From SABI01 sp963677695 (GTDB lineage: Bacteria > Spirochaetota > Spirochaetia > Sphaerochaetales > Sphaerochaetaceae), in NCBI GenBank assembly GCA_963677695.2, contig CAXXUJ010000001.1:2294001-2358000 (forward strand): a stretch of 64,000 bases of DNA, in the 5' to 3' direction. Numbering within the stretch: the first letter of the stretch is position 1; the number at the start of each line of letters is the position of its first letter. Shown here piece by piece: positions 25,471 to 33,858 of this stretch. The position numbers were made by a program, and so were the translations under genes. A model generated the notes under the pieces. That model was not told the origin of the DNA. It did not search any database and saw only the letters and a program-made list of their open reading frames with translations.

Positions 25471-25657
25471 TCATATAGACGTGTTCTTCACCTACGTCCT
25501 TCACCACTTCACCGAGCTTCATGGTCAGCGAGTGTTCGGTGGTCATTGCGAAGGCGATGTCCCCGCCGTCTTCAAATTCTCTTTTCACTGCCTTGAGCAG
25601 CCTATACACTTCCTCATGGCTGAAGCCGTGAGCTATTACTACTTTCTGTTCATTCAT
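25451..25657 (-). CDS. DUF3783 family protein
   Basis: A 68-residue protein from ATG 25657: VVIAHGFSHEEVYRLLKAV, then DIAFAMTTEHSLTMKLGEVVKDVGEEHVYMK, which resembles the small DUF3783 family. Function is unknown. There is no ribosome-binding site, and the -10 box lies only seven bases before the ATG, so the mRNA is probably leaderless. A longer frame from TTG 25693 would start inside the promoter. Confidence 0.65.
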   Translation of the reverse strand: MNEQKVVIAHGFSHEEVYRLLKAVKREFEDGGDIAFAMTTEHSLTMKLGEVVKDVGEEHVYMKNNPPK

Positions 25658-25664
25658 ACATCCA

Positions 25665-25693
25665 AATGTATCAGGATGAGAATGGAGAGGCAA
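25665..25693 (-). promoter_or_regulatory. Promoter giving a leaderless transcript of the DUF3783 gene
   Basis: Minus strand: TTGCCT (25688-25693), 17-bp spacer, TACATT (25665-25670), seven bases before the ATG. Confidence 0.6.
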
Positions 25694-25724
25694 GTGAGAG
25701 CTCTGGTATGCTCTGAGTCTGTTG

Positions 25725-25733
25725 TGTTATACT
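25725..25733 (+). promoter_or_regulatory. Extended -10 promoter of the DUF89 gene
   Basis: TG-T-TATACT: TATACT at 25728-25733 preceded by the TG of an extended -10 motif, ten bases before ATG 25744. No ribosome-binding site fits between them. Confidence 0.55.
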
Positions 25734-25743
25734 CAACCCTATT

Positions 25744-26634
25744 ATGAATACATACCCTGAATGCATTGCCTGCCTGTTCAATCAGGCAATACAGGCCCAG
25801 AAGATATTCTCTTTAACTGATGAGCAGACCAGAGATCTGATGAATACTCTGGGGACCTCCCTTTCACGTTTTCCTGAAGCGGTATCGCCTCCGGTGATAG
25901 CGACGGTCCTCCAGCACAGATTGGAAGATTTTCTGGACAGTGATGATCCTTACAGGGAGATCAAGAACGAGAGTTCGAACAGGATTCTTGAATTCCTTGA
26001 TGAGATCCGCCATGTGATCTCCTCTTCACCGGATCCTTTGAAGAGTGTGGTTCTCCTCGCAATCGGGGGGAATGCCATTGACTACGGGGTGTTCGGGAAT
26101 CAGGTCGATATCGAGCGTGTGATCACCGATGCCCTCCATTCGATGGAGGACTCCGATGATTCCCACCACTCTCTTGCCTATGAAGAGTGGAAAGAACACC
26201 TGAACCGCTCTTCGAAGGTTCTCTATGTTGTCGATAACGCCGGTGAGGTCGTGTTCGACCGGCTCCTGATCGAGACGATGAAGAAACTGTATCCTGAACT
26301 TCATGTCACCGTTGCTGTGAGAAACCGTCCCATCATCAATGATGTCACTCTGGAAGACGCCCGCTTCGCGGGTATAGACCTCGCTGCCGATGCCATCATT
26401 CCAAGCGGCTGTGACGGTGCCGGTCTGGTCATAGGTGAAGCAGGAGAAGAGATGAACAGGATCTTCGGTGAGTCAGATATCATCATAAGCAAGGGGCAGG
26501 GGAATTTTGAAGCGATGAGTGAAGCTGTCGGTCCGATCTACTTCTTTCTCAAGGTGAAGTGTCCCGTGGTCTCACGGGAGACTGCTCAGCCGATAGGCAC
26601 CTATCTTCTTATGAAAGCAGCAGCTTTTCGATAA
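25744..26634 (+). CDS. DUF89/ARMT1-like metal-dependent phosphatase
   Basis: A 296-residue protein of the DUF89 family, metal-dependent phosphatases proposed to repair or remove damaged phospho-metabolites. Marks are the prokaryotic N-terminal CIACLFNQA (paired cysteines), GNAIDYGVFGNQVD, VVDNAGEVVFDRLLIE with metal-binding Asp and Asn, SGCDGAGLV and ISKGQGNFEAM. It is a single gene divergent from the DUF3783 gene and convergent with the HAD gene. Its 5' leader is at most a few bases. Confidence 0.87.
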   Translation: MNTYPECIACLFNQAIQAQKIFSLTDEQTRDLMNTLGTSLSRFPEAVSPPVIATVLQHRLEDFLDSDDPYREIKNESSNRILEFLDEIRHVISSSPDPLKSVVLLAIGGNAIDYGVFGNQVDIERVITDALHSMEDSDDSHHSLAYEEWKEHLNRSSKVLYVVDNAGEVVFDRLLIETMKKLYPELHVTVAVRNRPIINDVTLEDARFAGIDLAADAIIPSGCDGAGLVIGEAGEEMNRIFGESDIIISKGQGNFEAMSEAVGPIYFFLKVKCPVVSRETAQPIGTYLLMKAAAFR

Positions 26635-27421
26635 TTTCTGCCGCTCCGTCTTCGTCGCACGTTGATGTTTCATAGCGTGCGATGCTCTTCACCTCTTTTG
26701 TCGCGTTTCCCATGGCGACAGGATGCCCTGCAAGGGCAAGCATTGCCAGATCATTGTTCTCATCTCCGATGACCATCACTTCCTCCGGGGAGATCTTTTC
26801 GTGTGCTAGCAGCTTTTTCAGGGCATCGCCCTTGGTAGCCTTACCCCTCATGATCTCAAAGAAGCGGGGACGGGAATAGACCTGATGGACTGCTTCCCCG
26901 AAGGTCTTTGTCAGATGGGTTCTCACCTTTTCGGTCTCGCGGAACTCCCCTATGAAGATCACCTTGGTGAATTCAAAGGTATCGAGAGAAGAGATGTCAT
27001 CCTGAGGGGAACCGGTATGTAATGTGAGGTGACTCAGGTACTCAGGGTACCTTGAAGCATGGGAAAAATGGACCTGATGGCGCCTGTAGGCATGAAAGGA
27101 ACAGTTCACATCACCTTCGATCTTCACGATCTCCCTGCACACCTCCTCAGCAAGGTGGGTGTGATAGATATCCTCCCCCTTCAGCGGATCCCAGATGCAG
27201 CTGCCGTTGTAGCAAATCACAGGGTGGTTGATACCGAGTTCCTCAATATAGCGTGAGCAGGTGTTGAGCGACCTTCCGGTCGCAATGAACACCCTGACTC
27301 CCATGCTCTCCACCTTCCTTATAACACTGATCGCCCGCTGTGATATATGCTTTTCACTGTTCAGCAGCGTACCGTCAAGGTCGATGACAACAGCCCTGAT
27401 CTTTTCTCTCTTTTCAGGCAT
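26609..27421 (-). CDS. Cof-type HAD-IIB phosphatase
   Basis: A 270-residue cytoplasmic sugar-phosphate or nucleotide phosphatase: VIDLDGTLLNSEKHIS (nucleophile Asp motif), FIATGRS, a C2-type cap, KGDALKKLLAHEKISPEEVMVIGDENNDLAML (Lys and acidic motif IV). ATG 27421 overlaps the MscS gene stop (ATGccTGA), so it is the last gene of the long ion-homeostasis operon. The frame extends upstream to 27451, but that part has no family similarity. Its 3' end overlaps the convergent DUF89 gene by 26 bases. Confidence 0.9.
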   Translation of the reverse strand: MPEKREKIRAVVIDLDGTLLNSEKHISQRAISVIRKVESMGVRVFIATGRSLNTCSRYIEELGINHPVICYNGSCIWDPLKGEDIYHTHLAEEVCREIVKIEGDVNCSFHAYRRHQVHFSHASRYPEYLSHLTLHTGSPQDDISSLDTFEFTKVIFIGEFRETEKVRTHLTKTFGEAVHQVYSRPRFFEIMRGKATKGDALKKLLAHEKISPEEVMVIGDENNDLAMLALAGHPVAMGNATKEVKSIARYETSTCDEDGAAEIIEKLLLS

Positions 27422-28265
27422 CTTCGTTCTTTGTTTCCTGTTTCTGTTCAAAGGAAACGGCCGGTCTGATGGTCAGGTGGGGGAAGGGGATCTCTATGCC
27501 GTTTTCATCGAACGCCTTCTTGATTGCTATGAGAAGATTTGTTTTCAGAATAGCGAAGTCGGGAGTCTTTCCCCATACGCCCAGAAATAGATTGATCGAG
27601 CTTTCACCGTACCCTGATACCATGAAGAAGGGTTCAGGGTCCTTCAGGGCGAGAGGTTCGTTCCTGATGACATTGAAGAGGACCTCCCGTGCCTTTTCGA
27701 TATCGTCGTAGTAGCTGATACCGATCTGAAGAGGAACTCTTCTGAGAGGATTCTTCGTGATGGTGGTGATCTCGCTCTTGATCAGCGTCTCGTTCGGGAT
27801 TCTCAGGTGGAGTCCGTCGAAGGTCTTGATCTTCACACTGAGGAGGTCTACCGACTGGACCGTTCCTATATAGGAACCCACTTCTATTACATCTCCAACC
27901 ACGAAGGATTGTTCCGATAGGAGGAAGATTCCGCTGATGAGGTTTCCCATGGAGTTCTGTGATGCGATACCTACTGCCACAGTGACGATACCTGCGGTAC
28001 CGAGTAGGGCGGATAGGGGGACCTGAAGTTTGTTAAGCACCAGAACGGAGATGACGAATATCCCTATGGTTCTGATTGCCTTGCTAATCAGCATCTGGGT
28101 CTGCAGGTTCAGTTTTTTTGAGAGTGCCCGTTTGATGAGGGTATTGAGGAGCTTGAGAATGATCGCTCCTGCAACGATATAGATACTGATGGTCAGGAGG
28201 TTGGGTAGAAGCTGATCATAGATGAATGCGTTCAGTGTCGTCTGTTGTACTGCAAGTGCCGGCAT
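27414..28265 (-). CDS. MscS-family mechanosensitive channel
   Basis: A 283-residue small-conductance channel: three N-terminal membrane helices, the pore helix LGTAGIVTVAVGIASQNSMGNLISGIFLL, the beta domain SFVVGDVIEVGSYIGTVQSVDLLSVKIKTFDGLHLRIPN, then the C-terminal cage. Such channels open on hypo-osmotic shock to release solutes. It starts nine bases after the corA stop and overlaps the HAD gene. Confidence 0.93.
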   Translation of the reverse strand: MPALAVQQTTLNAFIYDQLLPNLLTISIYIVAGAIILKLLNTLIKRALSKKLNLQTQMLISKAIRTIGIFVISVLVLNKLQVPLSALLGTAGIVTVAVGIASQNSMGNLISGIFLLSEQSFVVGDVIEVGSYIGTVQSVDLLSVKIKTFDGLHLRIPNETLIKSEITTITKNPLRRVPLQIGISYYDDIEKAREVLFNVIRNEPLALKDPEPFFMVSGYGESSINLFLGVWGKTPDFAILKTNLLIAIKKAFDENGIEIPFPHLTIRPAVSFEQKQETKNEDA

Positions 28266-28274
28266 GGTTTCCTC

Positions 28275-29312
28275 CTACAGCCATTTCTTCAGTTTGAATA
28301 TGAGGATCATCACCACCGCGACAATGGCGAGGGTGATCATGAAATAGTAGAACCCGAAGGGATCTGTGATGGTCGGTATCACAGCGAAGTTCGTTCCGTA
28401 GATGCCGGCTATCAGAGAGAGGGGGATGAATATGACGCTGAAGATCGTAAGGAACTTCATCACATCGTTCAAGCGGGAAGCTGTATGTGAATTGAGTGCC
28501 TCGTGCTGATCCTTTACCATCTCGCGATAGCTGTCCAGAGCCTCTATCGTCTGCGTCGCCGTATCGTAGAGGTCTCTCAGGTAGACGCTCGTGCTTGAGG
28601 AAATATAGCTCTCATCATCTCTCATGAATTCTCTCAGTGCATCCCTGTCAGGTCGTACCTGAGAAGAGAGGAAATTGATAGAGCTCCTTCCCCTGTTGAT
28701 CGCATGAATCATATCATCTCGTTCACCTTTGATGAGCAGTTCCTCATTCTTCTCGATATCCTCGCCAAGATGCTCTACCAGTTCAACGGCATTGAGGAAG
28801 ATGGCATTGCACAGAGCATAGAGGAGATAGTCAGGACCGCTTCGCCTCACCCTTCCCCTGTTCTGCCTGATACGATCCCGAACAGGGTCGAACAGGTCTC
28901 CATCCCGTTCCTGAAAGGTGATGAGGGTATGTTCGGTAAGGAGGAAGGTGACATGCTCGCTTATGTACTCGCCATCTTCGGGTGAAGTAAGCATATTCAT
29001 TCTCAAAGAGACATACTCATCATGACTCACATGGTGGGGACGCTTTCCCGGCTGCCTTATATCCTGAACGGTCAGGGGATGAAGATGGTACCTGGCTCCG
29101 ATCTTCTCTATGACTTCTTCATCCTCCACTCCCGTGATATCGATCCAGGTGATGACATCTTCGCTCTCGCCTGGAAGCTCTCCGTCAGTCTCTTCAATGA
29201 ATGATTCATTATACATGAAGGTATGGATACGTGCTTTCGCCGGTTTCCCGGCGGAGGATGGAGAGACGGGCTCTGCAAAGAGGGGTGCCCGTTTTCTTAT
29301 GAACAGTGCCAT
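28275..29312 (-). CDS. corA: CorA-family divalent cation transporter
   Basis: A 345-residue protein with a soluble N-terminal domain, a long helix, and two C-terminal membrane segments (FSVIFIPLSLIAGIYGTNF and FYYFMITLAIVAVVMILIF). The signature YGMNF is YGTNF here, so the GMN filter motif reads GTN. A basic end (FKLKKWL) follows, as in CorA. AAGGAGAA precedes the ATG. It lies 27 bases downstream of the Mrp module, in the same direction. Confidence 0.88.
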   Translation of the reverse strand: MALFIRKRAPLFAEPVSPSSAGKPAKARIHTFMYNESFIEETDGELPGESEDVITWIDITGVEDEEVIEKIGARYHLHPLTVQDIRQPGKRPHHVSHDEYVSLRMNMLTSPEDGEYISEHVTFLLTEHTLITFQERDGDLFDPVRDRIRQNRGRVRRSGPDYLLYALCNAIFLNAVELVEHLGEDIEKNEELLIKGERDDMIHAINRGRSSINFLSSQVRPDRDALREFMRDDESYISSSTSVYLRDLYDTATQTIEALDSYREMVKDQHEALNSHTASRLNDVMKFLTIFSVIFIPLSLIAGIYGTNFAVIPTITDPFGFYYFMITLAIVAVVMILIFKLKKWL

Positions 29313-29339
29313 GTTGTGTTCTCCTTATCTTTTTTCATA

Positions 29340-31001
29340 TTAGATCAGTGACTGCCCTGTGTGCAAGAGGAGGGCGAGAACGGCAGTCATGAGGGGGACG
29401 CTCAAGAGCATGAAGGTGAGGGAGGGACGTATCTCGCGTATAGTATGCATCACTTTCCCGATCCTCTCTACTCTTATCATCGCATAGAGGCAGCCACCGG
29501 CTGCAAGGGTGAGTGCAGTTTTTACCAGATGAGAGGGAGAGTAGGGGTGGAAGGAACTGAGTATGGGCAGTGAGAGTGAGAAGTGCTCAGCCGCCGAGCT
29601 TGCCAGCAGGAAGGTGATGGCGAATATCATGGCGGCAATTCCTTTTCTTTCCCTTATGACCTCCGGTACATGTCTTTCTTTATCGGGGAGAAAGATCCGT
29701 GAGAGTTTGATGAAGGATGCGACGGTGAAGGCTCCTGTGACAATCAGGGTCCATGAGACTGCAGGGTGATTCTTCAGTGCGTCTGTGATGAGCTGTTTCG
29801 AGATGAATGCGTTGGTCGCCGGCGTGGCGGCGATGGAAAGAGCCGATATGGCAAATGCGATGATTACGAGTATATTGGTCTTTGAGGAATCAAGCAGGAG
29901 ACGGGAGGCGTTCCTCACGGTGTATACATCCCTGCTGTGACCCAGGTCGATCACCCTCCCGATGGTGAGGAAGAGGGTCGATTTGAACAGGGCATGGAAG
30001 GTGAGATGGAGGAGGGCTGCAAGGTAGAGCAGTTCCGTCTCTCCGGTGATCAGAAAGGCTCCGAAAGAGCTGACCACATACCCCATCTGTGAGACCGAAT
30101 GGTAGGCCAACAGCCGTTTCATGTCCTTCTGGCTGAAAGCCGAGATGACGGCAAGGATGGCTGAGAGTGCCCCTGCGTATAGGAGTATGTCGGCAAGGAG
30201 GGTGAACGAGGGGGCAAGTGTGACGATCAGAGCAAGGGGGAAGAGTGGGATTTTAATCAGCAGTCCCGACAGGAGGGCCGAGACATGGTGCGGAGCCGAT
30301 GCGTGCGCTTCTGGCAGCCATGTGTGGAGCGGGAATACCGCAGTTCTCATCAGCAGCGCAGCTGTGATTCCCCCTATGCTCACCAGCGATGCATAGCTCG
30401 GGAGGTGATGTTCGTAGTAGGCGCGTATCGCTCTCATATCGAGTGTCCCCGTCTCCCGGTAGATCCCGTAGATACCTAAAAGGAAGAGGGCCATGGCAAG
30501 GGAGCTCATCAGAAGATAGGAAAGGGAGGCAAAGGAAGCCCGGAACTTCTCTCCCGAAGCTATGAGGATATAGCTGGTGATACCCAGCACCTCGAGGGTG
30601 ACGAAGAGATTGAACAAATCCCGTGTGATCAGCGTGAAACCGATGAATGCCAGCTGGATATGGATGACCGCCGCCAGATCAGGTCTCCTCTTCATCTCCT
30701 TCCCCGCGTAGATATCGCTGACGAACGAGATGAAGACAGCCAGCAGATAGACTGCTGAAAGGAGAGGCGTGATTTCATACCTGATCGCAACCTGTGAATG
30801 ATATCCTCCTATATATCCGGTAACACTCTCGCCCAGGACATTTCTCAGTGCAAAGAATGATGATATCAGGTAGGTGACGGTCAGCGCTGATACTCTGAAG
30901 AATCTTCTCAGCCCCGAGCGCTCTTTCGTGAGACGGGAGAAGAGGAGAAGAAGGGAGCCGAAGAGGGGAAAGAAGAATGGGAGGAGGGAGTGTTCATTCA
31001 T
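29340..31001 (-). CDS. mrpD: Mrp/Mbh Na+/H+ module subunit D (antiporter-like, NuoL/M/N family)
   Basis: A 553-residue protein with about 14 membrane segments. Charged key sites of the family are visible: LFVTLEVLGITSYIL (transmembrane Glu), FPLHTWLPEAHASAPHHVSALLSGLLIKIPLF (conserved Trp-Leu-Pro-Glu and Lys) and the broken-helix lysine region. It is the only subunit of this size in the operon. ATG 31001 is chosen from the family start (MNEHSLLPFFFPLFGSL); it overlaps mrpC by eight bases. Confidence 0.9.
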   Translation of the reverse strand: MNEHSLLPFFFPLFGSLLLLFSRLTKERSGLRRFFRVSALTVTYLISSFFALRNVLGESVTGYIGGYHSQVAIRYEITPLLSAVYLLAVFISFVSDIYAGKEMKRRPDLAAVIHIQLAFIGFTLITRDLFNLFVTLEVLGITSYILIASGEKFRASFASLSYLLMSSLAMALFLLGIYGIYRETGTLDMRAIRAYYEHHLPSYASLVSIGGITAALLMRTAVFPLHTWLPEAHASAPHHVSALLSGLLIKIPLFPLALIVTLAPSFTLLADILLYAGALSAILAVISAFSQKDMKRLLAYHSVSQMGYVVSSFGAFLITGETELLYLAALLHLTFHALFKSTLFLTIGRVIDLGHSRDVYTVRNASRLLLDSSKTNILVIIAFAISALSIAATPATNAFISKQLITDALKNHPAVSWTLIVTGAFTVASFIKLSRIFLPDKERHVPEVIRERKGIAAMIFAITFLLASSAAEHFSLSLPILSSFHPYSPSHLVKTALTLAAGGCLYAMIRVERIGKVMHTIREIRPSLTFMLLSVPLMTAVLALLLHTGQSLI

Positions 31002-31335
31002 CACCGCGAAGCCCCTTCTGGATACGTCTGAAGTCGAAGGTTCCGTACTTTGCATAGAGATGGACAACAAGAGCGAGAGAGAAGCTTGTCACGCACAGGC
31101 CGATGACGATCGCTGTGAGCATGAGAGCCTGTACCACGGGGTCCACCATCTCGCTCCCCCTTTCTGACGAGAACGGGGGTGCTGAACCGAGAGCCGCTCC
31201 CTGCGTCACGAAGAGAATGACGATAGAGGAGTTGAGTATGTTGAGTGCTATGATCTTCTTGATCAGCGAAGCATTGAAGATGAGGGCATGAAGGGAGATA
31301 AGGAAGAGGATCAGAAGGAGAAGGCGTACGATCAT
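30994..31335 (-). CDS. mrpC: Mrp/Mbh module subunit C (NuoK-like)
   Basis: A 113-residue protein with three membrane segments, MIVRLLLLILFLISLHALIFNASLIKKIIALNILNSSIVILFV, and DPVVQALMLTAIVIGLCVTSFSLALV, the NuoK/MrpC pattern with its membrane carboxylate. A longer frame starts at 31365, but ATG 31335 gives the family N-terminus and overlaps mrpB by four bases. Confidence 0.9.
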   Translation of the reverse strand: MIVRLLLLILFLISLHALIFNASLIKKIIALNILNSSIVILFVTQGAALGSAPPFSSERGSEMVDPVVQALMLTAIVIGLCVTSFSLALVVHLYAKYGTFDFRRIQKGLRGDE

Positions 31336-32063
31336 ATACTCCTCCTTTCCATCATGGAGATACACATCAGTGAAATACCCGCTCCCACCTTCACTCCGAT
31401 GAACGAGTTGAGAGCGATGATATAGACTTCCCTGTTTACAAAGGGGTTTGCCAGTATGCTGCCGTTTGAGAAAAGCGTCGCCACCGCTGCCGAGAGGAAG
31501 AGGAGGAAAGCTCCGCTCTCCATGATATGGAGAACTGCGCTCTGCACTTCCGTACCCTCCCTTCTGTGAGGATTGCCGAGGATGAAGAAGATGATGCCGC
31601 TGGCAATGATCGCTCCCCCCTGGAATCCTCCACCCGGAGAGATATGACCGTGGATCACCACGTAGAAGCCGAACAGAAGGATCACCGGTCCGATCTTCCC
31701 TGTCACCACCTCAAGGAGGTGGGTCCTCAGCCTGTGGTGGGACTTCTTCTCCTCCTCAAGGATGAAATTCAGTGTCACTGCAATATGTTCATCCTCAGAG
31801 CTCTTTTTCAGGAGTGTAACCATCGCCACCGTCCCCGATACCGCGATCAGGAGCACGATCGTCTCTCCCAGGGTATCGAACGCACGGTAGCCGAGGTAGA
31901 TCGCACTCACGATATTCACGGCTCCCGTCTCTCCTTCTGCATGTTCTGCCAGATAATCCCTGGCGACCGGAGGCCACGGGGTGTTGTCAAGAAAGAGGGG
32001 GGCGATTGCCCCGGCAATCGCAAGGATGAAGAGAACCTGTAAGATGATGTTCCTGAGTTTCAC
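31332..32063 (-). CDS. mrpB: Mrp/Mbh module: fused MbhE-like and MrpB subunit
   Basis: A 243-residue protein of two parts. Residues 1-90 match the MbhE/C-terminal MrpA segment (NIVSAIYLGYRAFDTLGETIVLLIAVSGTVAMVTLL). Residues 110-243 match MrpB (RTHLLEVVTGKIGPVILLFGFYVVIHGHISPGGGFQGGAIIASG). About six membrane segments in total. The start is GTG, overlapping the stop of the preceding gene. The fusion keeps the MbhE-MbhF order of the hydrogenase-type modules. Confidence 0.87.
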   Translation of the reverse strand: MKLRNIILQVLFILAIAGAIAPLFLDNTPWPPVARDYLAEHAEGETGAVNIVSAIYLGYRAFDTLGETIVLLIAVSGTVAMVTLLKKSSEDEHIAVTLNFILEEEKKSHHRLRTHLLEVVTGKIGPVILLFGFYVVIHGHISPGGGFQGGAIIASGIIFFILGNPHRREGTEVQSAVLHIMESGAFLLFLSAAVATLFSNGSILANPFVNREVYIIALNSFIGVKVGAGISLMCISMMERRSI

Positions 32064-32290
32064 CTGTCATCCCTCCCCGTATGTCGTACTGCCCACACGA
32101 ATATGATCGTAGTGAGTCCTGCTCCCACTGCCGCTTCGGTGATGGCTACATCGGGTGCATGGGAGAGGAGAAAGATCACCGCACTGAACAGACTGAAGGC
32201 GCCGAGAGCTATGACGCTGCTGAGAAGGTCACGGGAGTACAGGGCGAAGAGTGCAAGGAGGATAAGAATGATCAGGAAGATGACAACCAT
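32060..32290 (-). CDS. Mrp/Mbh module: MbhD-like (DUF4040) subunit
   Basis: A 76-residue protein with three membrane helices: MVVIFLIILILLALFALYSRDLLSSVIALGAFSLFSAVIFLLSHAPDVAITEAAVGAGLTTIIF. APDVAITEAAVG is the DUF4040 signature, equal to part of the C-terminal region of MrpA. It stands as a free gene here, since no full MrpA is present. Confidence 0.88.
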   Translation of the reverse strand: MVVIFLIILILLALFALYSRDLLSSVIALGAFSLFSAVIFLLSHAPDVAITEAAVGAGLTTIIFVWAVRHTGRDDR

Positions 32291-32299
32291 GAGCCCCTC

Positions 32300-32590
32300 C
32301 TATTCATTGACCTGTGACTGCCAGTAGAGCCTGGTCACGATATAGGTCGCGGTGGGCGAACTGATCAGGAAGAACGCTATGATAACGATGATGCGAGCTA
32401 TGAACGAACCCGACGGGGCGAGGCAGATCAGACCTATGAACAGTGAAAGGACCGCAGTGGTTGAGGTAAGCGCTCCGCTCTGCACTCTTGTGTAGGCATC
32501 CTTTTTCGTGAAAAGGCCCCAGAGCCCCACGATGCCGAAGAGGGTGGAAGAGGCGAAGGCGATGAGGGCGATGATCTCAAGTACCTGCAT
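32300..32590 (-). CDS. mrpG: Mrp/Mbh module subunit G
   Basis: A 96-residue protein with three membrane helices: FGIVGLWGLFTKKDAYTRVQSGALTSTTAVLSLFIGL and FFLISSPTATYIVTRL, both MnhG/MrpG motifs. It overlaps mrpF by 14 bases and is followed nine bases later by the DUF4040 gene. Confidence 0.9.
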   Translation of the reverse strand: MQVLEIIALIAFASSTLFGIVGLWGLFTKKDAYTRVQSGALTSTTAVLSLFIGLICLAPSGSFIARIIVIIAFFLISSPTATYIVTRLYWQSQVNE

Positions 32591-32891
32591 CTTCTTCTCC
32601 TTTCTTTTCTTCCTCTATCATCCTTTTCCTGATAAGCGATCTCGGAAGGAACCGTGCGATTGCCAGCAGTCCGAGGAATCCGAAGATATCGTACACGAGA
32701 GCAACATCGAGGTAGATGATACGCTCATTCGTCACTGCCGTGAGGACAAGAAATGCGAGCGTGACCGAAGAGAGGATCATGAGAGCGATAAGTCGATCCG
32801 CTCCGGTAGGACCGATAAGCACCTTCAGAGCTCCCGCAGCGGCAAAGAGGAGGAACAGGTACTGAGCGTAGGTGAGAAGTATCTCTCTCAA
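32577..32891 (-). CDS. mrpF: Mrp/Mbh module subunit F
   Basis: A 104-residue protein with three membrane helices: AAGALKVLIGPTGADRLIALMILSSVTLAFLVLTA and YLDVALVYDIFGFLGLLAIARF, the MrpF pattern (GPT..DR and D-ALVYA-type motif). It starts with TTG overlapping the mrpE stop (TTGA). The charged tail EEEKKGEEDAGT is unremarkable. Confidence 0.9.
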   Translation of the reverse strand: MREILLTYAQYLFLLFAAAGALKVLIGPTGADRLIALMILSSVTLAFLVLTAVTNERIIYLDVALVYDIFGFLGLLAIARFLPRSLIRKRMIEEEKKGEEDAGT

Positions 32892-33400
32892 CTGAACATC
32901 CTCCCTATCAGGTACTCTATCTTTCCCTTGATCTTCTCTCCCGCCTGCTTTGAATGTGTCGTGTCGCAGGTGAGCCAGTGCACGGTGAGGTGATCATCAT
33001 TGAGATCGACACAGATCGTTCCCGGGGTGAGGGTGATCGAAAGGGCAAGGACCGTCCTGGCGATATCACTTCTCAGATGGGTCCTGAAGTGAACGATATG
33101 GGGAGACTCTCTGCTCAGCAGTACTGCCTTGAGAACCGAGAGACTTGACCGGTACAGTGCCCATACCATGTATAGAAGATAGATGATGAGGTACAGGGGG
33201 TTGGGAATGAGGAAATGGAAGGATGCCTGGTGGGAGGGAATGAAGACCCTGAAAGAAATCAGTGCGATGCCGAAGGCGCCTACGGCACCGAAGATGAGGG
33301 AGGCGGAATTCAGACGCCAGGTGAACACGACCCAGACGGCAAACAGGAACAGAGTTGTGAGAAAGATTCTGATGATATCCCAGAGTCTTGAGGTGTTCAT
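32888..33400 (-). CDS. mrpE: Mrp/Mbh module subunit E
   Basis: A 170-residue protein: N-terminal membrane segments (IFLTTLFLFAVWVVFTWRLN..., LIFGAVGAFGIALISF) and a soluble end with HLRSDIARTVLALSITLTPGTICVDLNDDHLTVHWL, the MrpE signature (TLTPGT). It starts with ATG one base after the EIIA stop. It is the first membrane subunit of the module. Confidence 0.9.
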   Translation of the reverse strand: MNTSRLWDIIRIFLTTLFLFAVWVVFTWRLNSASLIFGAVGAFGIALISFRVFIPSHQASFHFLIPNPLYLIIYLLYMVWALYRSSLSVLKAVLLSRESPHIVHFRTHLRSDIARTVLALSITLTPGTICVDLNDDHLTVHWLTCDTTHSKQAGEKIKGKIEYLIGRMFS

Positions 33401-33401
33401 C

Positions 33402-33857
33402 TCACCTCGCTTTCCCGCAGAGAATCGACACGAACTGAGCTTCGTCGGTGCACTCGGTGAGAGCTTTTCTCAGGTTGCCGTCATGAAGGAGCCGTGCGAT
33501 TGTCGACAGGAGCCGTAAGTGAAGCGGCGCATGCCGTTCGGGACCTATGATCATGAAGACGATCGAGGTATCTTCCCCCTTTCCTGAAAAGGATACTTTC
33601 TTTGATAGGTTCGCCGCCACGACATAGGTGTCTTTCAGGTTGTTCAGGTGTGCATGGGGGATGGAGCATTCGAAACCGAGACAGGTGGGAACCATGTTCT
33701 CCCGGGTAAGCACCTCGCTCTCGATCAGTTGAGCACAGTCGAGAGAGTACAGGTCACTCACCTTTCTGCTGAGAAGATGGATGACCTCTTCCTTCGTCGA
33801 TGCCCCCAGTCCTATGGTGACCCCTTCGGGTGTGAGTTTATTGCAGAGTATACTCAT
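33402..33857 (-). CDS. PTS EIIA type-2 / PtsN-like domain protein
   Basis: A 151-residue cytoplasmic EIIA domain of the fructose/nitrogen class. CSIPHAHLNN holds the phosphorylatable histidine (His68 in Ile-Pro-His). No EIIB or EIIC is present, so a regulatory, PtsN-type role is likelier than sugar uptake; in E. coli PtsN controls potassium transport. ATG 33857 has GGAGG upstream. It sits between the PII-like gene and the Mrp subunits in one transcript. Confidence 0.85.
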   Translation of the reverse strand: MSILCNKLTPEGVTIGLGASTKEEVIHLLSRKVSDLYSLDCAQLIESEVLTRENMVPTCLGFECSIPHAHLNNLKDTYVVAANLSKKVSFSGKGEDTSIVFMIIGPERHAPLHLRLLSTIARLLHDGNLRKALTECTDEAQFVSILCGKAR

Positions 33858-33858
33858 C

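Noticed and set aside
32081..32327. Plus-strand frames opposite the Mrp genes
   Set aside because: They mirror the minus-strand genes and show no independent features.
29340..33400. Assignment as part of NADH dehydrogenase (complex I)
   Set aside because: MrpE, F and G homologues and the gene order identify an Mrp/Mbh module; no peripheral complex I subunits are present.
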